Shown here piece by piece: positions 17,343-26,095 of a stretch of 64,000 nucleotides of DNA. Numbering within the stretch: the stretch's first letter is position 1; every line of letters starts with the position of its first letter. Both the position numbers and the translations under genes were made by a program. Below the pieces are notes generated by a model. That model worked only from the letters and a program-made list of their open reading frames with translations, was not told the DNA's origin and made no database searches. The stretch is from Chloroflexota bacterium (GTDB lineage Bacteria > Chloroflexota > UBA11872 > VXOZ01), in contig JAPPLM010000032.1 in NCBI GenBank assembly GCA_028874195.1, positions 55,539 to 119,538 on the forward strand, written 5' to 3'.

Positions 17343-18140
17343 ATGGCGGCACGAGTGCAAAAACTTGAGAAGCCAGGCATGTTTGGCACATTGGGGCGGT
17401 TTATCCGCCTCTTGGGCAAAGGCGTAGGAACCTTTGGTCACCGCTGGTTCTCACTGCTCGTGGGGTGCTCGGTCTCAATGGCGCTCTGGGCGGCGCTTAC
17501 TTCACCCGATTTTCACGTTTCCATAGTTGCAATTCGGCGCATCACCCCGCCAACGCTTGCGGGAGATGACTCACTCGTAAAGATACAGTCGTTCACTGGG
17601 CTCGTGGGACAGCCGATTTTCTTGCTCGATCCCCAGCAGGTCTCGAAACAGATAGCGCAACTGCCCCCAGTGGCGGATGCCAGGCTTTTCCTTGTTTTGC
17701 CCGGCCAAGCAATTGTCGAAATGGCAGAGCGGCAGCCGGAGGCGCGTTGGATTGCGAACGGCCATGTGTTTCTGGTGTCGCGTGACGGTGTGATACTTGG
17801 CAGCGGCGACGCGCCGGATCTCGCCGTGACTCTTATCGACAGCACGGGAGTGCCACTTCGCACCGGAGATCTCGTAGACGCGAGCGCCGTGCAGATGGCT
17901 TTCCTCTTGAAGGAACTGTTGTCGCATGCCGGAATTGGCATCAACGCGTTCCGATATTCAACCCTTGAGGGTCTATCGGTCGAAGCGAAGGAAGGGTGGG
18001 TCGCTAAATACGGAAGCGCGGATCGAATCGTCGAAAAGACCCAAGAGTTACTGGCAGTTCTTGAGCTTGCGCAAGAGCGGCAACTCGTTTTGAACGTCAT
18101 TGATTTGCAGCCAAACAGAAGTCCGACATTCCGAACGTAG
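17343..18140 (+). CDS. ftsQ: Cell division protein FtsQ/DivIB
   Basis: About 265 residues from ATG 17343 (GGGAAGAA upstream). A short basic cytoplasmic tail leads to one transmembrane segment (FSLLVGCSVSMALWAALTS). A POTRA-like domain follows, with the FtsQ hallmarks GQPIFLLDPQQVSKQIAQLPPVADARLFLVLPGQAIVEMAERQPEARW split across the domain. FtsQ bridges early and late divisome proteins. Sequence identity in this family is low, and the call rests on architecture plus position between murB and ftsA. Confidence 0.88.
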   Translation: MAARVQKLEKPGMFGTLGRFIRLLGKGVGTFGHRWFSLLVGCSVSMALWAALTSPDFHVSIVAIRRITPPTLAGDDSLVKIQSFTGLVGQPIFLLDPQQVSKQIAQLPPVADARLFLVLPGQAIVEMAERQPEARWIANGHVFLVSRDGVILGSGDAPDLAVTLIDSTGVPLRTGDLVDASAVQMAFLLKELLSHAGIGINAFRYSTLEGLSVEAKEGWVAKYGSADRIVEKTQELLAVLELAQERQLVLNVIDLQPNRSPTFRT

Positions 18141-18186
18141 CCGCAATTATTCAGAAATGGTACTTGACAGCTACCCCATTTGGGAT

Positions 18187-18215
18187 TTGCTGCAAAGGGA
18201 ACTCCAAGCTATAAT
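18187..18215 (+). promoter_or_regulatory. Probable internal promoter for ftsA-ftsZ
   Basis: TTGCTG (18187-18192) and a perfect TATAAT (18210-18215) lie 17 bases apart in the 110-base gap before ftsA, the largest gap after rsmH in the cluster. An isolated TTGACA at 18164 is too far from this -10 to pair with it. An extra ftsAZ promoter is common in other bacteria. Confidence 0.6.
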
Positions 18216-18250
18216 AGATGCATTCTTTTCCCGCAGGTAGGTAAAGGTAA

Positions 18251-19492
18251 GTGGGCAAGAATAACCTTATCGTCAGTCTTGACGTCGGCACTACCAAGAC
18301 TCGTGCAATCGCGTGTGATCCGGCGCCTGATGGTTTTCCGAGTATCGTAGGCTTAGGCATCTCATCGACTCATGGCCTAACGCGTGGCTCCGTAATAGAC
18401 ATGGAGGCTACCACTGCGTCGATCCGCGCCTGCTTTGAAGATCTCAAACAGTCGCTTGGCCATATGCCGTTAGCGACACACTTGAGTGTCAGCGGGTGCA
18501 ATATCAACTCGCAAATCGTACGTGTTGAAACCGTGGTGAAGCAAGCAAAAGGCGCTATCACCCATGCCGACATCGACCATGTCCTGGAGATGGCGCACAG
18601 AGCCTCCCTGCCGGAAGATCGCCAGGTACTCATGGCATTTCCCGTTGGATTCATTTTGGATGGTACTGAAGGCATACGAGACCCCGCCGGCATGTATGGA
18701 AATGTGCTTGGCGCCGAAGTCCACATGGTTACGGGCAGCGTCGGCCCGATCCGCAATTTGACGTCCTGCGTCAATGCGGCAGAACTTGCGGTGGACGGCG
18801 AGATCACCGCTCAGGCGCTTGCCGCGGCGGAGGCAGTGCTTTCGGAGCAGGAAAAGCAGCTTGGTGTCGTCTTGGTCGATATAGGGGGCGGCACAACGGA
18901 CATGGCGCTTTATACGGATGGCGTGCCGTGGCATACTGCGAGTATTCCGCTTGGCGGCCTTAACATCACAAAGGACATATCCTACGGGTTAAGGTTGCCC
19001 CAGGATGTTGCGGAAGAACTCAAGTTGCAGTACGCTACGGTAAGCGAAGGCGCATTGGACGACGAGACCGAGATTGATGCGCCCGGCTTCTACCCAGGCA
19101 GTTGGACGGTGCTGCGGCAGCGAGACCTTGCCATGATAGTGGTAGCTCGCATGGAGGAACTCCTCGAGTTGATCAAAGATGAGATCCGCCGCACCGGGTA
19201 TTTCGATGTCCTGCCGGCGGGTGTGGTCTTTACGGGCGGCGGATCGGAGTTGCATGGGTTCGAAGAGTTGGCATCAGCAGTATTGGGCCTGCCTGTGCGG
19301 CAAGGTGTAGTTCCCGTAATGCGGGGAATGAACGAGTATTTGTGTCGAGCGGAGTTTGCTACCAGTATCGGCCTTACCATGTACGCCGCGCGGCTGCAGC
19401 GAGCGCGCGCGCGGCGCCCGATGAGCGCCGCCCTTGGTTCGGTAGCGGAGAGACTTGGTTCGGTCATGCGGTCGTTTATTCCAATGAGTTAA
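18251..19492 (+). CDS. ftsA: Cell division protein FtsA
   Basis: A 413-residue actin-like ATPase that tethers FtsZ to the membrane. Phosphate 1 (IVSLDVGTTKTRAIA), the 1C-domain region with HVLEMAHRASLPEDRQVLMAFPVGF, phosphate 2 (VVLVDIGGGTTDMALY) and the adenosine motif (GVVFTGGGSELHGFEELA) are all visible. The C-terminus (VAERLGSVMRSFIPM) fits an amphipathic membrane-targeting helix. The start is GTG 18251, with AGGTAAAGGTAA before it. ftsZ follows 19 bases after the stop. Confidence 0.96.
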   Translation: MGKNNLIVSLDVGTTKTRAIACDPAPDGFPSIVGLGISSTHGLTRGSVIDMEATTASIRACFEDLKQSLGHMPLATHLSVSGCNINSQIVRVETVVKQAKGAITHADIDHVLEMAHRASLPEDRQVLMAFPVGFILDGTEGIRDPAGMYGNVLGAEVHMVTGSVGPIRNLTSCVNAAELAVDGEITAQALAAAEAVLSEQEKQLGVVLVDIGGGTTDMALYTDGVPWHTASIPLGGLNITKDISYGLRLPQDVAEELKLQYATVSEGALDDETEIDAPGFYPGSWTVLRQRDLAMIVVARMEELLELIKDEIRRTGYFDVLPAGVVFTGGGSELHGFEELASAVLGLPVRQGVVPVMRGMNEYLCRAEFATSIGLTMYAARLQRARARRPMSAALGSVAERLGSVMRSFIPMS

Positions 19493-19511
19493 CGTAACGT
19501 AGGTGGTGCGC

Positions 19512-20699
19512 ATGGCAAACGGTGCAGAAAACCGCATTTCTCGGCTTCCTTCGAGTTCAAGTGATGATGCGGGAAGATTGGATCCGGGGCAGCGCCAAGA
19601 ATCCTGGGCGCATATCAAGGTCGTTGGCGCCGGTGGAGCCGGCGGCAATGCCGTAGACCGCATGATCCAAAGCGGTGTAAGCGGCGTTGAGTTTATCGCC
19701 GTGAACACAGATGCGCAGACTTTGATGAGTTCCCAGGCCGAGAGACTCATTCGCATTGGCGACAAGCTGACGAAGGGTCTCGGCGCCGGCGGACAACCGT
19801 CGGTAGGAGAAAAAGCGGCAGAAGAAGCCTACGAAGAGTTGCAGGATGCCCTGCGCGGCTCGGACATGGTCTTCATCGCCGTTGGCATGGGCGGCGGCAC
19901 GGGCACAGGCTCTGCGCCTGTGATTGGAGAAATCTCCCGCAATATCGCGGCCCTGACGGTTGGCGTCGTGACACGACCGTTTACGTGGGAAGGCGTTCCA
20001 CGCAGGCGCATTGCCGAAGAGGGTGTGCGGAAGCTGCGAGAGCACGTGGATACGCTCATTACCATTCCCAATGACCGCATTCTGGAAATCGCCCCCAAGA
20101 ATACACCCATTACGGAGGCATTCCGACTCGCCGACGAGGTTTTGCGCCAGGCCGTGCAAGGCATTTCAGACCTCATCACACAGCCCGGGCTCATCAACCT
20201 CGACTTCAATGACGTCAAGGCAATCATGCAGAATTCCGGGACCGCCTACATGGCAATTGGCTACGGCAGCGGTGAGAACCGCGCGGCGGACGCAGTGCGG
20301 GATGCCTTGGCCAACCCGTTGCTTGAGATGTCCATTGACGGCGCCAAGGGCATCTTGCTGAACTTCACCGGCGGCCCGGACATGAGCCTGCATGAAGTCT
20401 CCCAGGCAGCCGAAATCATCTCCAACGCCGCCGACCCGGATGCTCAGATCATCTTTGGCTCCGTGATCGACGAAACTATGAGTTCCGATATTCAGATCAC
20501 GGTTATTGCCACCGGTTTCGATGAGCAAGACTTGCGTCGCTCGAGCATGCGTGGCGCAGCCGAGCCTCGCAGCCCAGAGTCTGGGGATCGGCCTCCTGTC
20601 ACTCCCATAGGCAAAGAGGAGATGGGCGAAGTCGATACCGAGCACGATCTCGATGTGCCGACGTTCTTACGCAAACGCATGAACCGCCAGGACCGCTGA
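19512..20699 (+). CDS. ftsZ: Cell division protein FtsZ
   Basis: About 395 residues from ATG 19512, which has AGGTGG five bases upstream; GTG 19503 lies inside that ribosome site and is rejected. The tubulin fold shows IKVVGAGGAGGNAVDRM, the GTP signature GGGTGTG at residues 127-133 and the T7-loop region LINLDFNDVKAIMQNSG. The last residues DVPTFLRKRMNRQ form the C-terminal peptide that binds FtsA and other partners, after a linker of about 40 residues. It is the last gene of the cluster and is followed by a strong hairpin. Confidence 0.98.
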   Translation: MANGAENRISRLPSSSSDDAGRLDPGQRQESWAHIKVVGAGGAGGNAVDRMIQSGVSGVEFIAVNTDAQTLMSSQAERLIRIGDKLTKGLGAGGQPSVGEKAAEEAYEELQDALRGSDMVFIAVGMGGGTGTGSAPVIGEISRNIAALTVGVVTRPFTWEGVPRRRIAEEGVRKLREHVDTLITIPNDRILEIAPKNTPITEAFRLADEVLRQAVQGISDLITQPGLINLDFNDVKAIMQNSGTAYMAIGYGSGENRAADAVRDALANPLLEMSIDGAKGILLNFTGGPDMSLHEVSQAAEIISNAADPDAQIIFGSVIDETMSSDIQITVIATGFDEQDLRRSSMRGAAEPRSPESGDRPPVTPIGKEEMGEVDTEHDLDVPTFLRKRMNRQDR

Positions 20700-20724
20700 C
20701 AAGACGGTACAACCATTGTGGAAG

Positions 20725-20764
20725 AAGAGAAGGGAGCGGAGTCTTGACCCCGCTCCCTTCTCTT
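20725..20764 (+). terminator. Terminator after ftsZ
   Basis: A perfect 15-bp stem (AAGAGAAGGGAGCGG, 20725-20739, with 20750-20764) and a 10-base loop lie 25 bases after the ftsZ stop. The descending arm ends in TCTCTT, not a long T tract. It closes the dcw transcription unit. The following 230 bases to the next convergent gene hold no recognisable gene. Confidence 0.85.
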
Positions 20765-20993
20765 GCCTTCGCACAGTTCGCTCTTGCTTGCCTCGACACC
20801 TTTAGACAAACCTCGCCCCCCAAACCTCCTCGACAGCTAGGAGAGTGGTGTCCGCCTTGCGCCAAACTGCTGCCTTGGCTTGTCTACGCCCAACTCACCA
20901 GCGCATCTAGCAAACTGATTCTCCAAGTGGGTGTATTCTCCCAGCACATCTTGGGTCTGGGCACGTTAGCCGTGATCGGTTCAGCTAACCGCC

Positions 20994-22667
20994 TCACGAG
21001 GCAGGAATAACGGGCAACAGAATGTGGGAAAGATATGCTCTGCTGTGGTGGACTGTTTGCCGTGCGAGCTCCCAGCGGTCCTCCAAGCCGTTGTTCTCAG
21101 CGCCAGTATTGAGATTCCGGTCGAAACGCGGGAAATTACTTGAAGAAACCTCAACGCGTATGCGATGACCGGCATGGAATACATTGGCAATCACCCAAAG
21201 GTCGATCTCATATTCGTAAACTCTGCCGGGCTCAATGAGAGACGGGTTTTGCCGTCCCTCGCGGAATCGCGCGCGTACGATACCGTCGCACAGGCTGATA
21301 GCGCGCCCATCCGGGTGGACGTCTACCAGCTTGGCCGTCCAGTCGGTGTCCGGCCGGTCACTGGCGGCGTAGAGAACTACCTTGATTGGGCCTGTCACCT
21401 CCACTTCGCTCTTGAGCGGCTCGCTGGTATAGCACAGTACGTCCTGGCGCATCTCGATGTTCTGCTGGTCGTAGGGCCCCCACGGCACAATGTGCGGTGA
21501 GCAGCAATTATTCCCGCCCAAAGTCGGGACCGGAGCGATAGGATCATACATATAGCCATCTGATGGTTCGTCCGCCGGCAATTCAGGAGAGAGGCCGCCG
21601 TTACCGTTCAGCGTGTTTGCGCCACCTTGCGAGTGAAAGTACCACGGCTGCCAGTCGGTGCGCGCCAGCGGCCACTCGTGCTCGCTGCGCCACTCGTTGC
21701 TCCCCATGATGAAGAGCCGTAAAGGCGGTTCGTCGAGGATGCCGTTCTGCTCGCCCTTCAGCCAGTAGTCAAACCAACGCAATTCCTCGGCATCCAGGTC
21801 CACCATTGAATCTGCGCCGAAGTCTACTTGACCCGTAACCCGCGAGGTTGAGAGCCCGTGCGGCCACGCACCCATGATGAGTTGACTCTGCCGGGCCTCA
21901 GCCGAGCCGCCGCGCAGCCGCGCTTCATTCCAATTGTCGAACGTCGCCTTGGAATAGAGATCAAACCAACCGCCCATGTTGTAGGCGGGCGCAATGACAT
22001 GCTGCCAATGCTCGCTGTTGCTGGAAGGCTTCCAGTATTCGCCGTAATGAGGATGGCGGATCCAGTCTTTCCAAAAGTCCATGTCGCGGCCGATTTCCGT
22101 AGTGACGTCGGCCACAGGCAGCGTGCGAAAGACGCGTACCCAGTCCTCGTATTCGATATTCTGGGCCGTGCGGCCATGGGTCCGCGAACCCCAAGTGGCG
22201 AGGACTCCAAGCTGCAGGGCGCCATTTGTGTATCCCGGTGAATCATAGAAGTCGCACGGGGCGACGCGCGGCACGATACAGGTCAGATGCGGACTGCCGC
22301 GCCACGCCGCCGTCCACTGCGTGATGCCCAGGTACGAACCACCCGCCATGCCGATCTTGCCGGTACTCCAGGGTTGCTCCGCAATCCACTCAACCGTATC
22401 GTGACCGTCGTCGGCTTCATTGTTTACCGGGTAGTAGGTACCGTCAGAATCCCACCGTCCGCGTACGTCCTGGAACACCGCGGCATAGCCTTGGCTCGCC
22501 AGTTTGCGCCCTTTTTCAATGTGAAGGTCCGTGTTGTTGCCGTATGGTGTGCGCACGAGCACCGTTGGCGCCGGTTCTGCCTGCGGCGGCAAGAAGATGT
22601 CGGCCGATAGGGCCACGCCATCCCGCATCGGCACTTTAGCATCAACCAGGGTCCGAACAATTGACAC
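20994..22667 (-). CDS. CocE/NonD family alpha/beta hydrolase
   Basis: A 557-residue X-Pro dipeptidyl-peptidase/cocaine esterase-type hydrolase. The N-terminal alpha/beta domain has KVPMRDGVALSADIF and FQDVRGRWDSDG. The nucleophile elbow is GGSYLG, with Ser111. The C-terminal jelly-roll domain (YTSEPLKSEVEVTGPIKVVLYAASD, FHAGHRIRVEVSSSNFPRFDRN) is complete. Substrate may be an ester, an amide or an X-Pro peptide. GTG 22667 is the start, backed by AGAGGAGG. No signal peptide is evident. It is convergent with ftsZ. Confidence 0.88.
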   Translation of the reverse strand: MSIVRTLVDAKVPMRDGVALSADIFLPPQAEPAPTVLVRTPYGNNTDLHIEKGRKLASQGYAAVFQDVRGRWDSDGTYYPVNNEADDGHDTVEWIAEQPWSTGKIGMAGGSYLGITQWTAAWRGSPHLTCIVPRVAPCDFYDSPGYTNGALQLGVLATWGSRTHGRTAQNIEYEDWVRVFRTLPVADVTTEIGRDMDFWKDWIRHPHYGEYWKPSSNSEHWQHVIAPAYNMGGWFDLYSKATFDNWNEARLRGGSAEARQSQLIMGAWPHGLSTSRVTGQVDFGADSMVDLDAEELRWFDYWLKGEQNGILDEPPLRLFIMGSNEWRSEHEWPLARTDWQPWYFHSQGGANTLNGNGGLSPELPADEPSDGYMYDPIAPVPTLGGNNCCSPHIVPWGPYDQQNIEMRQDVLCYTSEPLKSEVEVTGPIKVVLYAASDRPDTDWTAKLVDVHPDGRAISLCDGIVRARFREGRQNPSLIEPGRVYEYEIDLWVIANVFHAGHRIRVEVSSSNFPRFDRNLNTGAENNGLEDRWELARQTVHHSRAYLSHILLPVIPAS

Positions 22668-22925
22668 GGTGCGTACCTCCTCTAGCGGTAGCTGTCGTTC
22701 ACCTTAGATTCAAACGTACAAGCGGAAGCACAGTTCGTGAGGCAGTGTACCATAGCGCTTTGGCTCCCAAACTCACTCCATTCTGGGAGGCCACTAATAC
22801 TCGCCCGAATGAATCGCTCGCATGACAATTCACTGAAGTCATAGGATGCCTGTACAGTGCCACAGCAAACATAGGGAAACGCCATTTCAAGGTAGCACCC
22901 CAAACGTCTTGCGCTCGTCAAGTAC

Positions 22926-23258
22926 CTATCGCTTTGGTGAAGCCGCGTTTGCTGCCTTCGTCAGCTCTCGTGGTTTTACTCGACCCGCAATTTCCTCGCC
23001 CGATTCTTCTTCTGCCACGCGCAACTCAAATGACTTTTGAAGGTTTAGCCAGAGGTGCGGCGTGGTGCCGAAGTATCGGGACAAGCGCAGGGCTGTATCT
23101 GCAGTGATCCCTCTTTGGCCATTCAGGATTGCAGTGATCCGGTTGGTTGGAACAGCGAGTGCTTTAGCCAAGGCATTGGCTGACATGCCAAGCTCTTGTA
23201 GTTCTTCTCCCAGAATCTCACCCGGATGCACCGGCCGCAATCTGTTAATCGCGTTCAT
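22926..23258 (-). CDS. higA: HigA-family antitoxin
   Basis: About 110 residues from ATG 23258, the second Met, chosen because GAGGAG lies 6 bases before it; the ATG at 23264 abuts that site. The beginning RLRPVHPGEILGEELQELGMS is typical of HigA/VapI antitoxins. A helix-turn-helix follows (NALAKALAVPTNRITAILNGQRGITADTALRLSRYFG), then TPHLWLNLQ. It neutralises the HigB toxin by binding it and represses the operon. The C-terminal tail of about 30 residues is basic and extended. higB lies directly upstream. Confidence 0.93.
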   Translation of the reverse strand: MNAINRLRPVHPGEILGEELQELGMSANALAKALAVPTNRITAILNGQRGITADTALRLSRYFGTTPHLWLNLQKSFELRVAEEESGEEIAGRVKPRELTKAANAASPKR

Positions 23259-23268
23259 CCCCATCTCC

Positions 23269-23550
23269 TCACCGATGATAGTCCACGATTTCTACATCGA
23301 AAGGTCCGTCATCTCCCCAACGAAAGCAAATACGCCATTGACGATTGATGCGAATACTATATTGGCCGGCACGCCTGCCGACCAGCATTTCCAGTCTGTT
23401 GCTCGGGAGTCCTGCTAGGTCGCCCAATGAGACGGCGTTGTCCAGCACCGTGAGCCTGCGCGTTGCCTGGTCGGCGAATCCTTGGAATGCGCGCACCGAT
23501 TCGCCTTCGAAAAAGCGCTGCGTTCTCCGATCCTTGAACCCAAGTATCAT
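23269..23550 (-). CDS. higB: HigB-family toxin (RelE superfamily mRNA interferase)
   Basis: A 93-residue protein that fits HigB/RelE host-inhibition toxins, which cut mRNA on the ribosome. Motifs are MILGFKDRRTQRFFEGE, LDNAVSLGDLAGLPSNRLEMLVGRRAGQYSIRINRQWRICFRW and the terminal VEIVDYHR. The Arg-rich strands and terminal His match the usual catalytic surface. Toxin first and antitoxin second is the standard higBA order, reversed relative to most TA pairs. The genes are a few bases apart. Confidence 0.93.
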   Translation of the reverse strand: MILGFKDRRTQRFFEGESVRAFQGFADQATRRLTVLDNAVSLGDLAGLPSNRLEMLVGRRAGQYSIRINRQWRICFRWGDDGPFDVEIVDYHR

Positions 23551-23557
23551 TGGTGAC

Positions 23558-23577
23558 GTTTTACGTAAACAGTAAAC
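23558..23577 (-). promoter_or_regulatory. Candidate HigA operator
   Basis: Starting 8 bases before the higB start codon is a palindromic core TTTACGTAAA (23560-23569) plus a neighbouring direct copy of GTTTAC on the minus strand. HigA proteins commonly bind inverted repeats overlapping the promoter of their operon. No clear -35/-10 pair was identified nearby. Confidence 0.5.
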
Positions 23578-23747
23578 CTCACAAGATAGCGTACTACGGT
23601 CTACTCCTCTTTGGCAAATGCGAGTCTGCTATCTCAGAATTCACCGGCGGTCAAGTTGGGTCTCGCTATGGCGCATGGTATGATGGTGGGACGGAAATCG
23701 CCGAACCGGACCCTTCAGCGTCACTCTCGTTTCCTTAGATTTCATCC

Positions 23748-25295
23748 ATGGCAACCTACTATCTCACAACTCCAATTTACTACCCCAACGCAAAGCCCCA
23801 TATCGGCACGGCCTTTTGTACCATCGGCTGTGACGTGCAGGCGCGCTATCGTCGCTTGCAGGGATACGATACGTTCTTCCTCACGGGCCTCGATGAGAAC
23901 AGCCTCAATGTCGAGCGCCAGGCCAGAAGCCAGGGCAAGGACCCCCAGGGCTATTGCGACGAGATGGCGGAGTTCTTTCGGGACCTCTGGGACAAGCTCG
24001 ACATATCCTATGACGGTTTCATCCGCACGACTGAAGAGCATCACAAGCACGCGGCGCGGCTGCTGCTGCAGAAGTGCTACGACGCCGGTGACATCTACAA
24101 AGGCACCTATGCCGGGTGGTACTGCCTCCCGTGTGAGGCCTTCTATTCCGATGACGATCTTGTAGAAGGCAAGTGTCCCGTCCACGAGGCCGAGCCGGAA
24201 TGGACGGAAGAAGATAACTACTTCTTTGCCCTGTCCAAGTATCAGGACAAGCTGCTGGCCCTATACGAGGAGCACCCCGAGTTCGTGCTGCCGGATTTCC
24301 GGCGGAACGAAGTCGTCAATATGGTGCGCGGCGAGTTGCGGGACTTCAGCATTTCGCGTGCCAACAAGACCTGGGGCATTCCCGTTCCCTTCGACGAAGA
24401 GCAAGTCATTTATGTTTGGTTTGACGCCCTTACCAACTATATTGCGGGGATCGGATTTGGACATGACGACAACCAATACGCTCATTATTGGCCGGCGGAT
24501 GCGCACGTAGTCGGCAAAGACATCATCCGCTTCCACTGCGTCTACTGGCCGGCGATGCTGATGTCAGCCGGCGTGCCTCTGCCTAAGACCGTTTGGGCGC
24601 ATGGCTGGATAATGTTCCGCGGCTTGAAGGTGAGCAAGTCACGTGGGTCTGACGTTGACCCCTTCGAAATGGTCGACGAATTTGGATCTGACGCGGTGCG
24701 TTACTACCTAATGCGGGAAATCCCGTTCGATCAGGACGGCGTATTCTCGTGGGAGAGCTTCTATAACCGCTACAACGCCGACTTGGCCAACGATCTCGGC
24801 AACCTCGTGCACCGCACATCCTCCATGCTTGGGCGCTACTTTGACGGTATCTTGCCCGTCCCAAGCGGCGAGACAGCGCTCGATGCTTCGCTCCGCGACA
24901 CGGCGCAGAGCGCAATCGCGGGAGCGGAGCAGGGGCTAGAGTCCTGGGACCTGGACGCGGCGCTCGATAGCATCTGGACGCTCGTCACCCGGGCGAATCA
25001 ATATATCGAGGAGAACGCGCCCTGGGAACTGGCTAAGGCGTCTGACCAGCGGGAGCGCCTGGGAACAGTGCTCTACAACGTCACTGAAGCCGTGCGGATA
25101 TTGGCGTTTCTGCTTGGCCCGTATATTCCACAGACTGCGGACGCCATTCTGGATCGCCTCGGCGAGCCGCCGCTTGCTGCCGGTGCTTGGGAACGTGGCC
25201 TGGGGTGGGGAGGTCTCACCCCGGAGCGCACGGTAATGACCGGCAAGCCGCTCTTCCCTCGCCTGGAAGTGCCGGAATTCTCAGAAAGCACGTAA
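23748..25295 (+). CDS. metG: Methionine--tRNA ligase
   Basis: A 515-residue class I aminoacyl-tRNA synthetase. The HIGT motif is at residues 18-21 and KVSKS at 294-298. A zinc knuckle is represented by Cys126, Cys129 and Cys143 (CLPC...C). FDALTNYI and the anticodon-binding helical domain follow. It ends without the C-terminal Trbp111-like tRNA-binding domain, so it is the short form. ATG 23748 gives the exact family N-terminus. tatD begins 20 bases after its stop. Confidence 0.97.
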   Translation: MATYYLTTPIYYPNAKPHIGTAFCTIGCDVQARYRRLQGYDTFFLTGLDENSLNVERQARSQGKDPQGYCDEMAEFFRDLWDKLDISYDGFIRTTEEHHKHAARLLLQKCYDAGDIYKGTYAGWYCLPCEAFYSDDDLVEGKCPVHEAEPEWTEEDNYFFALSKYQDKLLALYEEHPEFVLPDFRRNEVVNMVRGELRDFSISRANKTWGIPVPFDEEQVIYVWFDALTNYIAGIGFGHDDNQYAHYWPADAHVVGKDIIRFHCVYWPAMLMSAGVPLPKTVWAHGWIMFRGLKVSKSRGSDVDPFEMVDEFGSDAVRYYLMREIPFDQDGVFSWESFYNRYNADLANDLGNLVHRTSSMLGRYFDGILPVPSGETALDASLRDTAQSAIAGAEQGLESWDLDAALDSIWTLVTRANQYIEENAPWELAKASDQRERLGTVLYNVTEAVRILAFLLGPYIPQTADAILDRLGEPPLAAGAWERGLGWGGLTPERTVMTGKPLFPRLEVPEFSEST

Positions 25296-25315
25296 CCGGC
25301 CCGGCTGTTGCGCGC

Positions 25316-26095
25316 ATGACGGATACGCATGCCCACATCAACGTACCGCGCTTCGCTGAGGACCTGTCAGCAGTTGTCGAACGCGCGGTGTCGGCCGGCG
25401 TAAGTACCATCATTGTTGTGGGTGTAGACATTCCCACGAGCCGAGCAGCGGTGGCAATTGCCAAGCGGTTTCCAAGTTGTTGGGCTACTATCGGCATTCA
25501 CCCCCATGAGGCCGATGCCTGTAGCCCTGAAACCTGGCGTGAATTAGAGACACTTGCCAAAGCCCCAAGGGTCGTAGCAATAGGGGAAACCGGCCTAGAC
25601 TACTACCGTAACTACGCCTCCAAAGACGCTCAGGCAAGAGCCTTTGCCAAGCAGCTTGCACTCGCGGCTAAAGCCAATCTGCCTGTAGTCGTGCACATGC
25701 GTGAGGCCTATGCCGATGTTCACCGCGCGCTAAAGCAAGCCATGCCCCCGCGGCAGGCGGTCATGCATTGCTTTTCCGGTGATTATGCTCAAGCAGCGGC
25801 GCTCATTGATTTGGGATGTATGATTTCCCTGGCGGGACCGGTGACGTTTCGCTCCGCCGTGAAGTTGCATCACGTCGCAAAGATGGTACCATCGGATAGA
25901 TTGTTGCTGGAGACCGATTGCCCGTACCTCGCGCCGGTGCCGCACCGTGGCAAGCGGAATGAACCAGCTTACGTTCGGTTTACTTTAGAAGCCGTGGCCC
26001 AAAGGCGAAATGTCGCGGCTAAGGAATTAGAAGAGATCACAGATAGGAATGCCCAGACGTTCTTCGGAATCACCCCCCTCCGTACAGCCGTCTAA
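25316..26095 (+). CDS. tatD: TatD-family metal-dependent deoxyribonuclease
   Basis: About 259 residues from ATG 25316, where the TatD N-terminus MTDTHAHINVPRF begins. Metal ligands are visible in order: HxH (His5, His7), GETGLDYY, VVHMREAY, MHCFSG and LLETDCPYLAP. TatD enzymes are 3'-5' nucleases in DNA repair and turnover. Genes of this family often sit beside metG, as here. A longer frame from 25187 overlaps metG and has no family support. Confidence 0.94.
   Translation: MTDTHAHINVPRFAEDLSAVVERAVSAGVSTIIVVGVDIPTSRAAVAIAKRFPSCWATIGIHPHEADACSPETWRELETLAKAPRVVAIGETGLDYYRNYASKDAQARAFAKQLALAAKANLPVVVHMREAYADVHRALKQAMPPRQAVMHCFSGDYAQAAALIDLGCMISLAGPVTFRSAVKLHHVAKMVPSDRLLLETDCPYLAPVPHRGKRNEPAYVRFTLEAVAQRRNVAAKELEEITDRNAQTFFGITPLRTAV

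Noticed and set aside
18164..18169. TTGACA upstream of ftsA as a -35 element
   Set aside because: It lies 40 bases from TATAAT; TTGCTG at 18187 has the correct 17-base spacing instead.
20744..21010. An 88-codon plus-strand frame after ftsZ
   Set aside because: It starts inside the terminator hairpin and has no ribosome site or recognisable domain.
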